64,000 bases of DNA, taken from the NCBI GenBank assembly GCA_031261325.1, contig JAISKH010000007.1, positions 1 to 64,000 on the forward strand, in the 5' to 3' direction. The number at the start of each line of letters is the position of its first letter. The first letter of the stretch is position 1. A program made the translations under genes and the position numbers. The notes under the pieces are model-generated. The model was not told where the DNA came from. It saw only the letters and a list, made by a program, of their open reading frames with translations, and searched no databases. Shown here one piece after another: positions 16,428 to 24,573 of this stretch. Source of the DNA: Oscillospiraceae bacterium (lineage in GTDB: Bacteria; Bacillota; Clostridia; Oscillospirales; Oscillospiraceae).

Positions 16428-18227
16428 ATGTTCTTCAACACCTACAACCCGCTGACAAAAAAGGAAGTCGCCGCAAAGCTCGCCGCCGCAACGCGTCCCA
16501 CCGCCGACAAGTATTGCGGCGTACTCGCGGGCAAGTCGCTCAAGCTCAAGCTGACGGGCGAGTTCGCGCCGACGCAGCTCGACTACACGTTCGCCTCCGA
16601 CTCGGAGCTGACCGTCGTCGAAAACGGCACAACCTACACCGCGCCCTACGGCGCAATCTCCCTCGGCGACATAACCGTGTTCTCGCACCTCATTCCTGGC
16701 ACGGAGCGCGGCTGGCACGTCGTGCTCGACCGCAAAACCGAGCTTGTGACCGCGTTTGAGACGTGGTTCGGCATTTCGGTGCCCGTCGGCGGCGACCTGT
16801 TCGGCATGAAGCAGCCGACGCACCACCGCGACATTCCGCGCGAAATTCAGCGTCACTACCACTTCGGTTACGTCGATAACGGCGGCGAAGCCCCCGCGAA
16901 GCTGCACACGACGACAAACCGCCTTGAGGGGCGCGGACTGCATTGGAAATTCGACTGCGGCAGCGAGAATCTGACATTCTTCCCGTCTGTCGTCTGCTCG
17001 CTCACCACGTGGCTTGACGAGCCGCAGGACGCCGTTTCGGTTACATATCCGTCGGACTATCTGCGCATCAACGACGAGTATTACATCTACGCGAAATGGG
17101 GCGTAGAGTTCGGCGGCGAGATGTGGCTTGAGGTTCTCGACCTGTTCGACCTCAAAGCCGTCGGCGTAAAGTTCGGCTTCGGCGCGGACGACGAGGTTGT
17201 CTACGCGCTCCACACCGCAGACCTGACGGTCACGGGCGACGCGGCGCACCTTGAGACAATCACGGTCAACGGCGACAAAGCCCCGCCGATGGCAATGCTG
17301 CAAGGCAAGGGCGCGCGTTACGCGTATCGCCCGAAAGATATGGACCCGCCAATGACGCGCGCGGAGGTTGAAGAAGCCGTGAAAACGCAGCGCATTTTCG
17401 ACTTCGGCGGACCGAACATCATGATGAGCGGCAACACGCTCGCGTTCTCCGACTTCCTTGTCGGCAAAAAGTTCAAGCTGACATACGACCAAGTGCGCAC
17501 GCCGTATGCGTGGAGCGCGGCGAACACGCCCGACGTTCTGCCGACGACATACGAGTACGAGTTCATCGACGGCGCGACGCTGAAATGGAGCACAGGCGGC
17601 GAGTGGACGACGGAAAAATACGTCTGCTTCGAGCCGGCAAAGGACATCTACTTCTTCTCGCACATGCTGACAGGCGTGACATACGCCGACGGCACAAACC
17701 AGTACGCGAACATCTCGCAGGCGGTCGATTTTTCAACCGGACTGTCCACCGGCATTTACGCGCACCCGGGCAGCTGGACCTCCGAGTGGGAAATTTCGGC
17801 GACAGTCCTGTTTGGCACAGCCGAGGGCGAGGGCATAGCGAAAGCGCCGTTCTCAACGCGTCACGGCTTCTCGTCCGACTTCGTGGGCAGAACGCTCGCG
17901 TGGGCGTACTCCGACTCGATGAGCAGTATCCACACATATTCCTCACCCGTCAGCTACAGCTGGACGATTTTCCAGGACGACAACTCCGGCGGAGCCACGT
18001 GGTCCAGCCCCGGATTCTTCATCAAGCTCCGCAACGACGCGTACCTATTCCAATGGGTTGAGGAAAACTGCAACGGCAGCCAAGGTCTCGTCTGCTACAA
18101 CCCGTACATTCTGCACGACGGCGGCTTCTTCTTCGGCGTCGGGCACTCGGGCTTGTCGCTGAACATCACAGGCGCGTTCGCGCGCCAGCTCGGTCAGTTC
18201 GATATTAAGAAGTATTTCGAGAAATAA
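16428..18227 (+). CDS. Double MoaF-like protein (four lipocalin-type units)
   Basis: A 599-residue soluble protein that reads as two MoaF proteins in series. Units 1 and 3 resemble MoaF N-terminal domains (AGKSLKLKL...YTFASDSELTVVE; VGKKFKLTYDQV...YEYEFIDGATLKW...IYFFSHML). Units 2 and 4 resemble C-terminal domains (WLD.PQDAVSVTYPSDYLRINDEYYIYAKWGVEFGG; SSPGFFIKLRNDAYLFQWVEE). Rough bounds are residues 35-150, 170-300, 345-460 and 490-595. MoaF itself has no proven reaction; it is a lipocalin-like barrel linked to amine catabolism in Klebsiella. ATG at 16428 has TGGAGG. Own promoter and terminator; neighbours are UroD, CMD and cupin proteins. Confidence 0.75.
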   Translation: MFFNTYNPLTKKEVAAKLAAATRPTADKYCGVLAGKSLKLKLTGEFAPTQLDYTFASDSELTVVENGTTYTAPYGAISLGDITVFSHLIPGTERGWHVVLDRKTELVTAFETWFGISVPVGGDLFGMKQPTHHRDIPREIQRHYHFGYVDNGGEAPAKLHTTTNRLEGRGLHWKFDCGSENLTFFPSVVCSLTTWLDEPQDAVSVTYPSDYLRINDEYYIYAKWGVEFGGEMWLEVLDLFDLKAVGVKFGFGADDEVVYALHTADLTVTGDAAHLETITVNGDKAPPMAMLQGKGARYAYRPKDMDPPMTRAEVEEAVKTQRIFDFGGPNIMMSGNTLAFSDFLVGKKFKLTYDQVRTPYAWSAANTPDVLPTTYEYEFIDGATLKWSTGGEWTTEKYVCFEPAKDIYFFSHMLTGVTYADGTNQYANISQAVDFSTGLSTGIYAHPGSWTSEWEISATVLFGTAEGEGIAKAPFSTRHGFSSDFVGRTLAWAYSDSMSSIHTYSSPVSYSWTIFQDDNSGGATWSSPGFFIKLRNDAYLFQWVEENCNGSQGLVCYNPYILHDGGFFFGVGHSGLSLNITGAFARQLGQFDIKKYFEK

Positions 18228-18241
18228 CGCACGATAAACAG

Positions 18242-18268
18242 ACGCGCCGAAGCCTTGCTTCGGCGCGT
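18242..18268 (+). terminator. Terminator of the MoaF gene
   Basis: Perfect 11-bp stem ACGCGCCGAAG/CTTCGGCGCGT with a 5-base loop, followed by CCGTTTT. Confidence 0.85.
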
Positions 18269-18307
18269 CCGTTTTATCTTATCTGTGGTAAATCTATAAC
18301 AGCACAA

Positions 18308-18343
18308 AAAATCGCGGCGAGATTAAGCTCTCACCGCGATTTT
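18308..18343. terminator. Bidirectional hairpin before the nitroreductase end
   Basis: AAAATCGCGG/CCGCGATTTT stem extended by GAG pairs. It most likely ends the minus-strand nitroreductase transcript. Confidence 0.75.
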
Positions 18344-18371
18344 ATTACAGCAATTTAGTTTATTGCAGCTA

Positions 18372-18884
18372 TTACAGCAACAAATCGTCCAACGCCTTAT
18401 AAGTCGTGTGGAACGGGTGCGGAGCCGCGCCCTCGGCGGCGTAACCGACAGGCAGGAACGCCACAGGTACAATGTTCTCCGGCAAACCCAACACCGAGCG
18501 CGCCTTGTCCGCGTCAAACGCAAGGCACCAGCACGAACCAAGCCCCAACTCCCAAGCCTCAAGCATCATGTGCGTCGTGACAATACTGCAATCAATAACG
18601 CCCGCGTCCAGCCCGGGACGCTTAATTGTGCCCGACGAGTCATAGCAAATGAGGAACGCGAGCGGCGCACCGTAACGGCAGCGCGAAATCTCGTCCGCCT
18701 GCGCAAGCTCCTCCGCGGTCTGCAAAACCTTGACTTTCTGCGGCTGCATGTTCGCGGCTGTCGGCGCGATTTTCATGGCTTCAAGTATCGCCTCGAGCTT
18801 TTCAGGCTCAACGGGTCGCGACGGGTCGAATTGCCGCACAGAAAACCGTTCTTTCGCGAGTTCAATGAATGATGTATAAGACAT
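18372..18884 (-). CDS. Nitroreductase-family FMN protein
   Basis: A 170-residue protein of the nitroreductase family, which uses FMN and NAD(P)H to reduce nitro groups, quinones or enones. The flavin-binding start RFSVRQFDPSRPVEPEKLE and the segment APTAANMQPQK fit well, as does LGSCWCLAFDADKARSVLGLP near the end. ATG at 18884 has AGGAGGTG; the longer frame lacks a ribosome site. Single-gene unit with its own promoter. Its substrate is unknown; with an oxidoreductase-rich neighbourhood it may act on an aromatic or unsaturated acid (inference). Confidence 0.93.
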   Translation of the reverse strand: MSYTSFIELAKERFSVRQFDPSRPVEPEKLEAILEAMKIAPTAANMQPQKVKVLQTAEELAQADEISRCRYGAPLAFLICYDSSGTIKRPGLDAGVIDCSIVTTHMMLEAWELGLGSCWCLAFDADKARSVLGLPENIVPVAFLPVGYAAEGAAPHPFHTTYKALDDLLL

Positions 18885-18910
18885 AGCGCACCTCCTGAAA
18901 TATTTCCTAT

Positions 18911-18939
18911 ATTTTACCGCGTTTCCAACCAAATGTCAA
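18911..18939 (-). promoter_or_regulatory. Nitroreductase promoter
   Basis: Minus strand TTGACA, 17-nt spacer, TAAAAT. Confidence 0.8.
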
Positions 18940-18971
18940 CAATCAGCCGTAACGTCCGCGCGCGCTGAAAA

Positions 18972-19502
18972 TCACCAAAATTCGGGGAACACCTCCGCCG
19001 CGAACTCCGCAAACCCCGGCTCATCGCGCTCCGACTCAATCGCGCGGCGAACCATTCGCTCAGTCCTCGCGCGCCTTGACGCTGTGTGCTCATTATAGCG
19101 CAAAATTGACAGCTCGCCGTCGCGCTCCGCCTGAAGCAAAAACTCATAAGCGTCGGGAACAACCAGCGTGTCCGACACGGAAACCTCCGCGCGGGAAATC
19201 ACCGCGCACCGAATACCAACGCTCTCGACATACTCAAAATCCCCGTCACAAGCATAAACGCAGCCCGAAACCCCGCGATAAAAGTAGCTCAAGCTGTCGG
19301 GAAAGCTCTCGGTATAAACGGGCTTGCCGTTCACGTCAAACCCGTAGGTAAGCCACTTGAAAGGCTTGTTATATACATACAACGCCGCGACGGCGGGAAG
19401 CGTCGAGAGATACACGACAGGCGCGTCGTAATTTGAACCCTGCCGATGAAACGGGCGCAACCGCGCAAGCCCCGTCACGCAGGAGCCGTGATACGCAAGC
19501 AT
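18972..19502 (-). CDS. Conserved hypothetical protein, 176 aa
   Basis: Soluble 176-residue protein opening MLAYHGSCVTGLARLRPF, then VVYLSTLPAVAALYVYNKPFKWLTYG and a tyrosine-rich middle (YFYRGVSGCVYAC), ending FPEFW. I recall similar uncharacterised proteins in many Firmicutes with the pattern YHGS..GL..L.P and VYLST. The YHGS start and LST strand resemble the fold of ADP-ribosyltransferase-like domains, but no catalytic triad is clear, so I assign no function. ATG at 19502 follows GGGGGG. It stands alone between nitroreductase and SDR. Confidence 0.75.
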   Translation of the reverse strand: MLAYHGSCVTGLARLRPFHRQGSNYDAPVVYLSTLPAVAALYVYNKPFKWLTYGFDVNGKPVYTESFPDSLSYFYRGVSGCVYACDGDFEYVESVGIRCAVISRAEVSVSDTLVVPDAYEFLLQAERDGELSILRYNEHTASRRARTERMVRRAIESERDEPGFAEFAAEVFPEFW

Positions 19503-19653
19503 CAAAATCCCCCCACACAAAAATCTCCCCTCAATTCTACCACAAACCACACCCCGACGCAACCCAAACGCCCAGTCGAACCCCCGAATAACGCGTCGGT
19601 TACACGCCGCACATGCCGATATTTATATTGCACGGATTGACACAAAAAAGCAC

Positions 19654-19683
19654 TTGACTTGCCTGTTGTGTTTGTGCTATACT
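19654..19683 (+). promoter_or_regulatory. SDR promoter
   Basis: TTGACT, 18-nt spacer, TATACT. A second TTGACA lies 17 bases further upstream. Confidence 0.75.
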
Positions 19684-19727
19684 GACAAAAGTTAATTCTA
19701 ATTTAATACATAATAGGAGGAAATTTA

Positions 19728-20783
19728 ATGGCAAAGGTTGAAACGACTCTTAACATCGGCGACCTCGAACTGGAAAGAGCGGGTATCAAAGCCGACGCAC
19801 TCAAGGGCGAAACCGCAGTCGTCACAGGCGGAGCGAGCAACATCGGGCTTGGCTACGCGCGCTCAATCGCCGCCGCGGGCGGTAACGTCGTCATCGCCGA
19901 CCTGAACGCCGAAGCGGGCGTGGAAGTCCAGCGCGTTATCAACGAGGAGAATGGCCGCGACTGCGCGCTGTTCGTCAAGACAAACATCACAGAGGAAGCC
20001 GACATCAAGAACCTCGCCAAGGAAGCATTCGCGAAGTTCGGGCAGGTCGATATTCTCATCAACAACGCGATGAACATGCGCCTGAACGGCAAGATTCTCG
20101 AGTCGCCCATCAGCGACCTCGACCAGTCTTACGCAATCTCGGGTCGCGGCGTCGCGCTCGCGATTAAAGAGTTCGTCCCCGCCATGATAGAGCGCAAGCA
20201 CGGCACAGTCACGTACTCCGCGACGCAGTTCCATTATGCCCCTCCCATGGTCGGCGGCACAATCTACTGCGCGGGTAAAGCGGCGGCGACCTCGGTCGTC
20301 ATGTCACTCGCCAACGAAGTCGCGGGCACCGGCGTTAACGTGTTCTGCCTTTGCCCGGCGGGCGTTATGCGCATCGACCTGTCGAAATTCCCCGCACCTC
20401 CGGCAGGCGGACCCGGCGACCCCGGTGGTCCGGGTGGACCCGGTGGACCCGGAGGTCCCGGCGGACGCGGACCCGGCGGACCGGGAGGCCCCGGTGGTCC
20501 CGGCGCGGGCGGACCGCCCCCGTTCGATTTCTCCGCTATGGCTTCAATGTTCAAGACGCCGGAGCAAAACGGCGCGGCAATGATTTACTGCCTGGAGCGC
20601 GCGGAGCAGCTTCACGGCTCGGGCGTTATCCACAACGACGTGTTCGCGGCAATGGGCAATCCGTTTGACCCCCCGCGTCCTGAGGGCGCGCCCACGTTCG
20701 CGGCAGGCCCCGCGCCGCGCAGACTGACCGACCAAGAGCTGACGATGATATTCTGCTACATGGGAGCGGGCTTCGCCGGCTAA
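19728..20783 (+). CDS. Short-chain dehydrogenase/reductase with Gly-Gly-Pro insert
   Basis: A 351-residue SDR. The Rossmann motif TGGASNIGLGYA, NNAMN and the YCAGK catalytic Tyr-Lys with an upstream serine (TYSATQ) are intact, so NAD(P)-dependent oxidation or reduction of an alcohol or ketone is expected. About 45 residues (roughly 225-270) of almost pure Gly and Pro (PGGPGGPGG type) are inserted after PAGVMRIDLSKF, where classical SDRs have the substrate lid. The C-terminal tail is also longer than usual. ATG follows AGGAGG. Consensus promoter and a strong terminator make it a single-gene unit. Confidence 0.93.
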   Translation: MAKVETTLNIGDLELERAGIKADALKGETAVVTGGASNIGLGYARSIAAAGGNVVIADLNAEAGVEVQRVINEENGRDCALFVKTNITEEADIKNLAKEAFAKFGQVDILINNAMNMRLNGKILESPISDLDQSYAISGRGVALAIKEFVPAMIERKHGTVTYSATQFHYAPPMVGGTIYCAGKAAATSVVMSLANEVAGTGVNVFCLCPAGVMRIDLSKFPAPPAGGPGDPGGPGGPGGPGGPGGRGPGGPGGPGGPGAGGPPPFDFSAMASMFKTPEQNGAAMIYCLERAEQLHGSGVIHNDVFAAMGNPFDPPRPEGAPTFAAGPAPRRLTDQELTMIFCYMGAGFAG

Positions 20784-20798
20784 ACCACACACCAAAAC

Positions 20799-20829
20799 AA
20801 AAGCTCCCGCCACTCGGCGGGGGCTTTTT
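20799..20829 (+). terminator. SDR terminator
   Basis: Stem AGCTCCCGCC/GGCGGGGGCT, loop ACTC, flanked by A-run and T-run. Confidence 0.85.
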
Positions 20830-20948
20830 GCAAACCCACAAACTCAACCGCAGGTTGCGCGGCTCTCAACCGCAAGACGGTGGTAATCCCGCAACCCACA
20901 CACTATAATTGTCGCAGACACGGCAAATAAAACGACGAGGTGACGACT

Positions 20949-22007
20949 ATGGAATACAATTTCGGCGGCAAAATCAAGTCTCTGCGCAAGGCGCGGGAAA
21001 TGACGCAGGAGCAGCTTGCGGAGGTGCTCGGCGTGTCGTATCAGGCGGTTTCCAAGTGGGAGACAAATCTCGCATACCCCGACGTCACGCTGTTCCCAAT
21101 CCTCGCGCGCTTCTTCGGCGTGACGACCGACGAACTCCACGGCATGAGCGAGCTGCGCGACAAGGAGCGCATCGACGCGGTACAAGCGCAGATTATCGAC
21201 AAGCTGCTCAACGGCGACGCGGACGGCACTCTCGCGCTCAAACGCGAGCTTGCGCGCGAATTTCCAAACGACGACGAGGTGCAAATCAGCCTAGTCACGC
21301 AAATCATGTATCTGCCCGACGACAAAAAGAAGAACAACCTTGAAGCGCTCGCGATTCTCGAACGTCTCGCGCGCTCCGAAAACGCGGACACGCGCTGCTT
21401 TGCGCAGACGCAGTTGCCCCGAGCCTACGCCAACGCGGGCTTCCGCGACAAGGCGGTTGAACTGGCAAAGGCGTTGCCGTCCCTGCTGCAAGCCCGCGAA
21501 AACGCGTTGATTTATTGCAACCGCGACGAGGACAATTACCTCCCGCCGACCGAGGAAAACGAAAAGCTCCTGCGCGACACGCTGAAGTCCGCCGCGCAAC
21601 TGGTAATGCTGCTGTCAGAATATATGCGGCAAATGAAAGGCGTGACGGACGAAGAGCTTGCCGACTCGGTTTACGGGCAATTAACGGCACACGCGATGGA
21701 AATGCACCAACTTTCGACGGTGAATGAGTTTGAAACCGACCCCGTAATGACAGGTATGCGTATGCTCTCGGAGAGCGCGGCGCAGGTCGTCGCCCGCGAC
21801 CCGAAAAGCGCGATGGAAATGCTCGAACAGACAGTCGCGGCGTTGCACACGCAGTTCGCGCAGCTCAAGGAAGCGGGCATTCCGCTCGAATCGTTCGTTG
21901 ACCCCGCGCGGCTCGTCGCGCTGTTCGACAAGACGGAGTTCGACCCAATCCGCAACCACCCGCGCTTTGCCGCCGTAATCGAGCGGCTGAATACGATGCA
22001 GCCGTAA
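20949..22007 (+). CDS. XRE-family regulator with helical repeat C-terminus, copy 1
   Basis: A 352-residue regulator. Residues 1-65 form an XRE helix-turn-helix (IKSLRKAREMTQEQLAEVLG, then VSYQAVSKWETNLAYPD). The rest is long, helical and TPR-like, ending FDPIRNHPRFAAVIERL. It is paralogous to the gene at 22113 over the whole length. ATG at 20949 is preferred over an in-frame GTG at 20940 that is part of the GAGGTG ribosome site. A TATAAT at 20904-20909 may be its -10, but the -35 is unclear. The two genes are likely local sensors or regulators of the flanking genes (inference). Confidence 0.88.
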   Translation: MEYNFGGKIKSLRKAREMTQEQLAEVLGVSYQAVSKWETNLAYPDVTLFPILARFFGVTTDELHGMSELRDKERIDAVQAQIIDKLLNGDADGTLALKRELAREFPNDDEVQISLVTQIMYLPDDKKKNNLEALAILERLARSENADTRCFAQTQLPRAYANAGFRDKAVELAKALPSLLQARENALIYCNRDEDNYLPPTEENEKLLRDTLKSAAQLVMLLSEYMRQMKGVTDEELADSVYGQLTAHAMEMHQLSTVNEFETDPVMTGMRMLSESAAQVVARDPKSAMEMLEQTVAALHTQFAQLKEAGIPLESFVDPARLVALFDKTEFDPIRNHPRFAAVIERLNTMQP

Positions 22008-22045
22008 TCCCACGCAAAGTGGTGCCCCTCCCCACCACTGCGTTA

Positions 22046-22074
22046 TTGTAATCGCGCCGCACGGCGTGTATAGT
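22046..22074 (+). promoter_or_regulatory. Promoter of the second XRE gene
   Basis: TTGTAA, 17-nt spacer, TATAGT. The spacer contains the palindrome CGCCG-CA-CGGCG, a possible operator. Confidence 0.6.
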
Positions 22075-22112
22075 ATTGCTATTGGCAAAACGATTTGGGG
22101 AGGTAATGACAC

Positions 22113-23243
22113 ATGGAACTGAAAATCGCGGAAAACGTCAAGCGTCTGCGTGTGCAGCGCGGCTTAACGCAGGAATCACTCGCCGAAATTCTCGGCATAG
22201 CGAGCCAAACCGTCTCAAAGTGGGAGTGCGGCGACGGGTACCCCGACATCACGACGCTGCCGCTAATCGCGAACTTCTTCGACGTGAGCGTGGACGACAT
22301 ACTCGGCATGAGCGAAATCCGCGACGAAGCGCGAATCAAGGAAGCCTACGCCCGCGTGCTGGAATTGCAAATGCAAGGCGCGGCAAACGAACCCGAAGTG
22401 CGGCAAATTCTGCGCGAGCTGTCGCACGAGTTCCCGCGCGACTACGACGTGCAACTGCGCTACGCGGAAAGACTTCTGCGCTACCCCGCACACAATAAGC
22501 CCGAATTGGTTCGCGAGAGCATAGCGATTATCGAGCGCGTACTCGACGAATGCCGCAAAAGCGGCTTGCGCCATGAGGCAAACTCAATGCAGATTACCGC
22601 GTACACCCTGCTCGGCGAAAACGAAACAGCGGCGGCACTAGCCGAAAAGCTGCCCGACCTGAACCAAAGCCGCGAGAGCGTGCTGTACAACCTCGTAATG
22701 CGGCATCAGGCAAATCTCAGCGAGCGGCTGTCCGCCACGCGCAAATACGCGGCGCAACTTGCGACATTGCTGTACGCGCCGTTCCAAGTGCTGATAAACA
22801 CAACGCTCACCGGCGGCGATAGTGTAACCGACGGCGGCTTGACCGACGCCGAGCTAATCCGCTTATTGCACATGGAGGTGCCGCTGTACATGATGACGAA
22901 CATGCAGTATGAGCTTGACAAAGAAAGCAACGACGAGCAGCTTAATTTCACAACGGCGATAAATTGTCAGCGATTCACGGCGTTCTACGCGACGCGTGAC
23001 ATAGAAAAAGCGTTGTTCTACCTCGAAAAGCACGTTGAGTTCAGCCTGTTACGTTCCAAGTATCCGCATGGCGGCACAAGAATTGCGGGGGTTGACGCGG
23101 ACGGCGCGCCGATTTTGGAGAGGTATGAGATGACCGCCGACGAATTTGTGGAGCACCAATATGCAACCGAGATATTCGACCCAATCCGCAACCACCCGCG
23201 CTTCCTCGCCGCAATCGAGCGGCTGAAGGAGCACGAGAGATAA
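22113..23243 (+). CDS. XRE-family regulator with helical repeat C-terminus, copy 2
   Basis: A 376-residue paralogue of the preceding gene. The DNA-binding part reads VKRLRVQRGLTQESLAEILG and IASQTVSKWECGDGYPD. A long helical region follows, and the end FDPIRNHPRFLAAIERLK repeats that of copy 1. The middle contains an extra loop (HVEFSLLRSKYPHGGTRIAG). ATG follows GGGGAGG. It has its own promoter and a strong terminator, so expression can differ from copy 1. Ligands and targets are unknown; no membrane segment is present. Confidence 0.88.
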   Translation: MELKIAENVKRLRVQRGLTQESLAEILGIASQTVSKWECGDGYPDITTLPLIANFFDVSVDDILGMSEIRDEARIKEAYARVLELQMQGAANEPEVRQILRELSHEFPRDYDVQLRYAERLLRYPAHNKPELVRESIAIIERVLDECRKSGLRHEANSMQITAYTLLGENETAAALAEKLPDLNQSRESVLYNLVMRHQANLSERLSATRKYAAQLATLLYAPFQVLINTTLTGGDSVTDGGLTDAELIRLLHMEVPLYMMTNMQYELDKESNDEQLNFTTAINCQRFTAFYATRDIEKALFYLEKHVEFSLLRSKYPHGGTRIAGVDADGAPILERYEMTADEFVEHQYATEIFDPIRNHPRFLAAIERLKEHER

Positions 23244-23245
23244 CA

Positions 23246-23274
23246 AACAGGCGGCTCAAACCGAGCCGCCTGTT
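23246..23274. terminator. Bidirectional terminator between XRE gene and UroD copy 2
   Basis: Perfect 12-bp stem AACAGGCGGCTC/GAGCCGCCTGTT with a 5-base loop, between convergent genes. Confidence 0.85.
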
Positions 23275-23286
23275 ATAATTTGCACC

Positions 23287-24384
23287 CTATTTGGAATAGT
23301 TCTCGCGCGAGCGAATGTAAAGCTCCTCGCGGAACGCGGGGGTCAGCGCATCGGAACCGTTGCGCACGCCGTTCCAGTACATACCGAAGTAGGACGGCGC
23401 GTCCGCCTTGCAGAAGCGGTCGGCGTAGCTCCGCGCAATCGCGCGCTGCTCATCTTCCGTCGCCGTCGCGGGGTCAAACGAATCGGGCGACACGCCGATT
23501 GCGATTTTGTCGCCGTAAAGCTCGTAAATCTTCTGGCTGTCGTTCATCGCCTGCCCGCTCCATGCGTCCCAACCGGCGGCAATCATGTTCGGCACCTGCT
23601 TGATAATCTGCCCGCACGAGTGCAGCTGCGCGAACCGCCCCGTCGAATGAATGAAGTCCGTAACGCGCTTCATCGACGGCACAATAATCTCCTTGCACAG
23701 CGCGGGGGAGAAGAACGACTCCTTCTGCGCGCCCCAATCGTCGTGCATGTACATCTCGTCAATGTTCGGGAAGTAATGGAAATGATGCTCAAGAATGTCT
23801 ATGTACAGCGTCGCCAGCCTGTCCATAAACGCCTTAACCGCGTCCTGCTGGTCCTCGTCAATCAGCGCGACAAGCGCGTTCTCGAAGTCCATGAACGAAA
23901 TCAGCCGCTCAAACCAACCGTTCTGGAACCAGCATTGGTTCCAATACACGTCGGAAAGATAGCTCTTGTTCTGCTCGCCGTTCTCCGCCCAGTTCCAAGA
24001 ATCCACGTCAGGCCAAACGATTTTCTTCTCCCAATCGTTCGCGTCCGTGAAAAGCGGTTTGCCCGGGTGGACAATCGAGCCGCCGACACTCGGCACAAAT
24101 TCCCAGTCAATGCCGAACATGTCCTTGCCGCCCTGCGGTCCCGCCGCGAAAGGACTGCCGTCAATCACCATTGCGCGCGCAACGTTGTCGGGGTTCACGC
24201 GCGGCGCGAACATCTGATACTCCAGACCCGTCATCTGCCAAATCGGTTGCTTGTTGTACATCGCGCGATACGCCTCGCGCGGGGTCACGGGGAAATCGTA
24301 CAGCGGAATGCCCATGCCGGGCATGAACGACGCTTTCTCGCCGACGACTTTAAGCTCCTTGGGGTCAAATTTCGGTGCTGCCAT
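23287..24384 (-). CDS. UroD/MtaA-family protein, copy 2
   Basis: A 365-residue UroD-superfamily TIM barrel, close paralogue of the gene at 15245. Shared features are IPLYDFPVTPREAYRAM, SIVHPGKPLFTDANDW, NGWFERLISFMDF, MHDDWGAQKESFF and the metal-type motif LHSCGQ. A late third cysteine ligand is not obvious. Possible roles are methyl transfer between a substrate and a corrinoid or thiol, or decarboxylation; no corrinoid protein is in the window. ATG at 24384 has AGGAGG eight bases upstream; an upstream extension (MTGGIN) overlaps that site. Monocistronic, with promoter at 24417-24445. Confidence 0.9.
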   Translation of the reverse strand: MAAPKFDPKELKVVGEKASFMPGMGIPLYDFPVTPREAYRAMYNKQPIWQMTGLEYQMFAPRVNPDNVARAMVIDGSPFAAGPQGGKDMFGIDWEFVPSVGGSIVHPGKPLFTDANDWEKKIVWPDVDSWNWAENGEQNKSYLSDVYWNQCWFQNGWFERLISFMDFENALVALIDEDQQDAVKAFMDRLATLYIDILEHHFHYFPNIDEMYMHDDWGAQKESFFSPALCKEIIVPSMKRVTDFIHSTGRFAQLHSCGQIIKQVPNMIAAGWDAWSGQAMNDSQKIYELYGDKIAIGVSPDSFDPATATEDEQRAIARSYADRFCKADAPSYFGMYWNGVRNGSDALTPAFREELYIRSRENYSK

Positions 24385-24416
24385 GTTAATTCCTCCTGTC
24401 ATGTTTTTCTCGCTAT

Positions 24417-24445
24417 ATTGTCCATGTTTTTGCCGAATTTGTCAA
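24417..24445 (-). promoter_or_regulatory. Promoter of UroD copy 2
   Basis: Minus strand TTGACA, 17-nt spacer, GACAAT. Confidence 0.65.
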
Positions 24446-24502
24446 GACAATTCTCGCGAAATGCAGATAAATTGCCGAAAAGCCCCCCGTGCAAAGTCGC
24501 TA

Positions 24503-24531
24503 TTGCGGAAATCGACCGTTAATGGTACAAT
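24503..24531 (+). promoter_or_regulatory. Promoter of the dus-sigma operon
   Basis: TTGCGG, 17-nt spacer, TACAAT, 43 bases before the dus start. Confidence 0.7.
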
Positions 24532-24573
24532 CGCAAGATACAACAGCCATCATAACGAACGGGGGAGCGCGGC

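Noticed and set aside
16329-17663. 444-codon antisense frame opposite the MoaF-like gene
   Set aside because: It mirrors the codon structure of the real gene, is rich in Arg/Val typical of shadow frames in GC-rich DNA, and lacks a ribosome site.
20395-20515. Frameshift or assembly error in the SDR
   Set aside because: The frame stays open and conserved SDR sequence resumes on both sides of the Gly/Pro segment.
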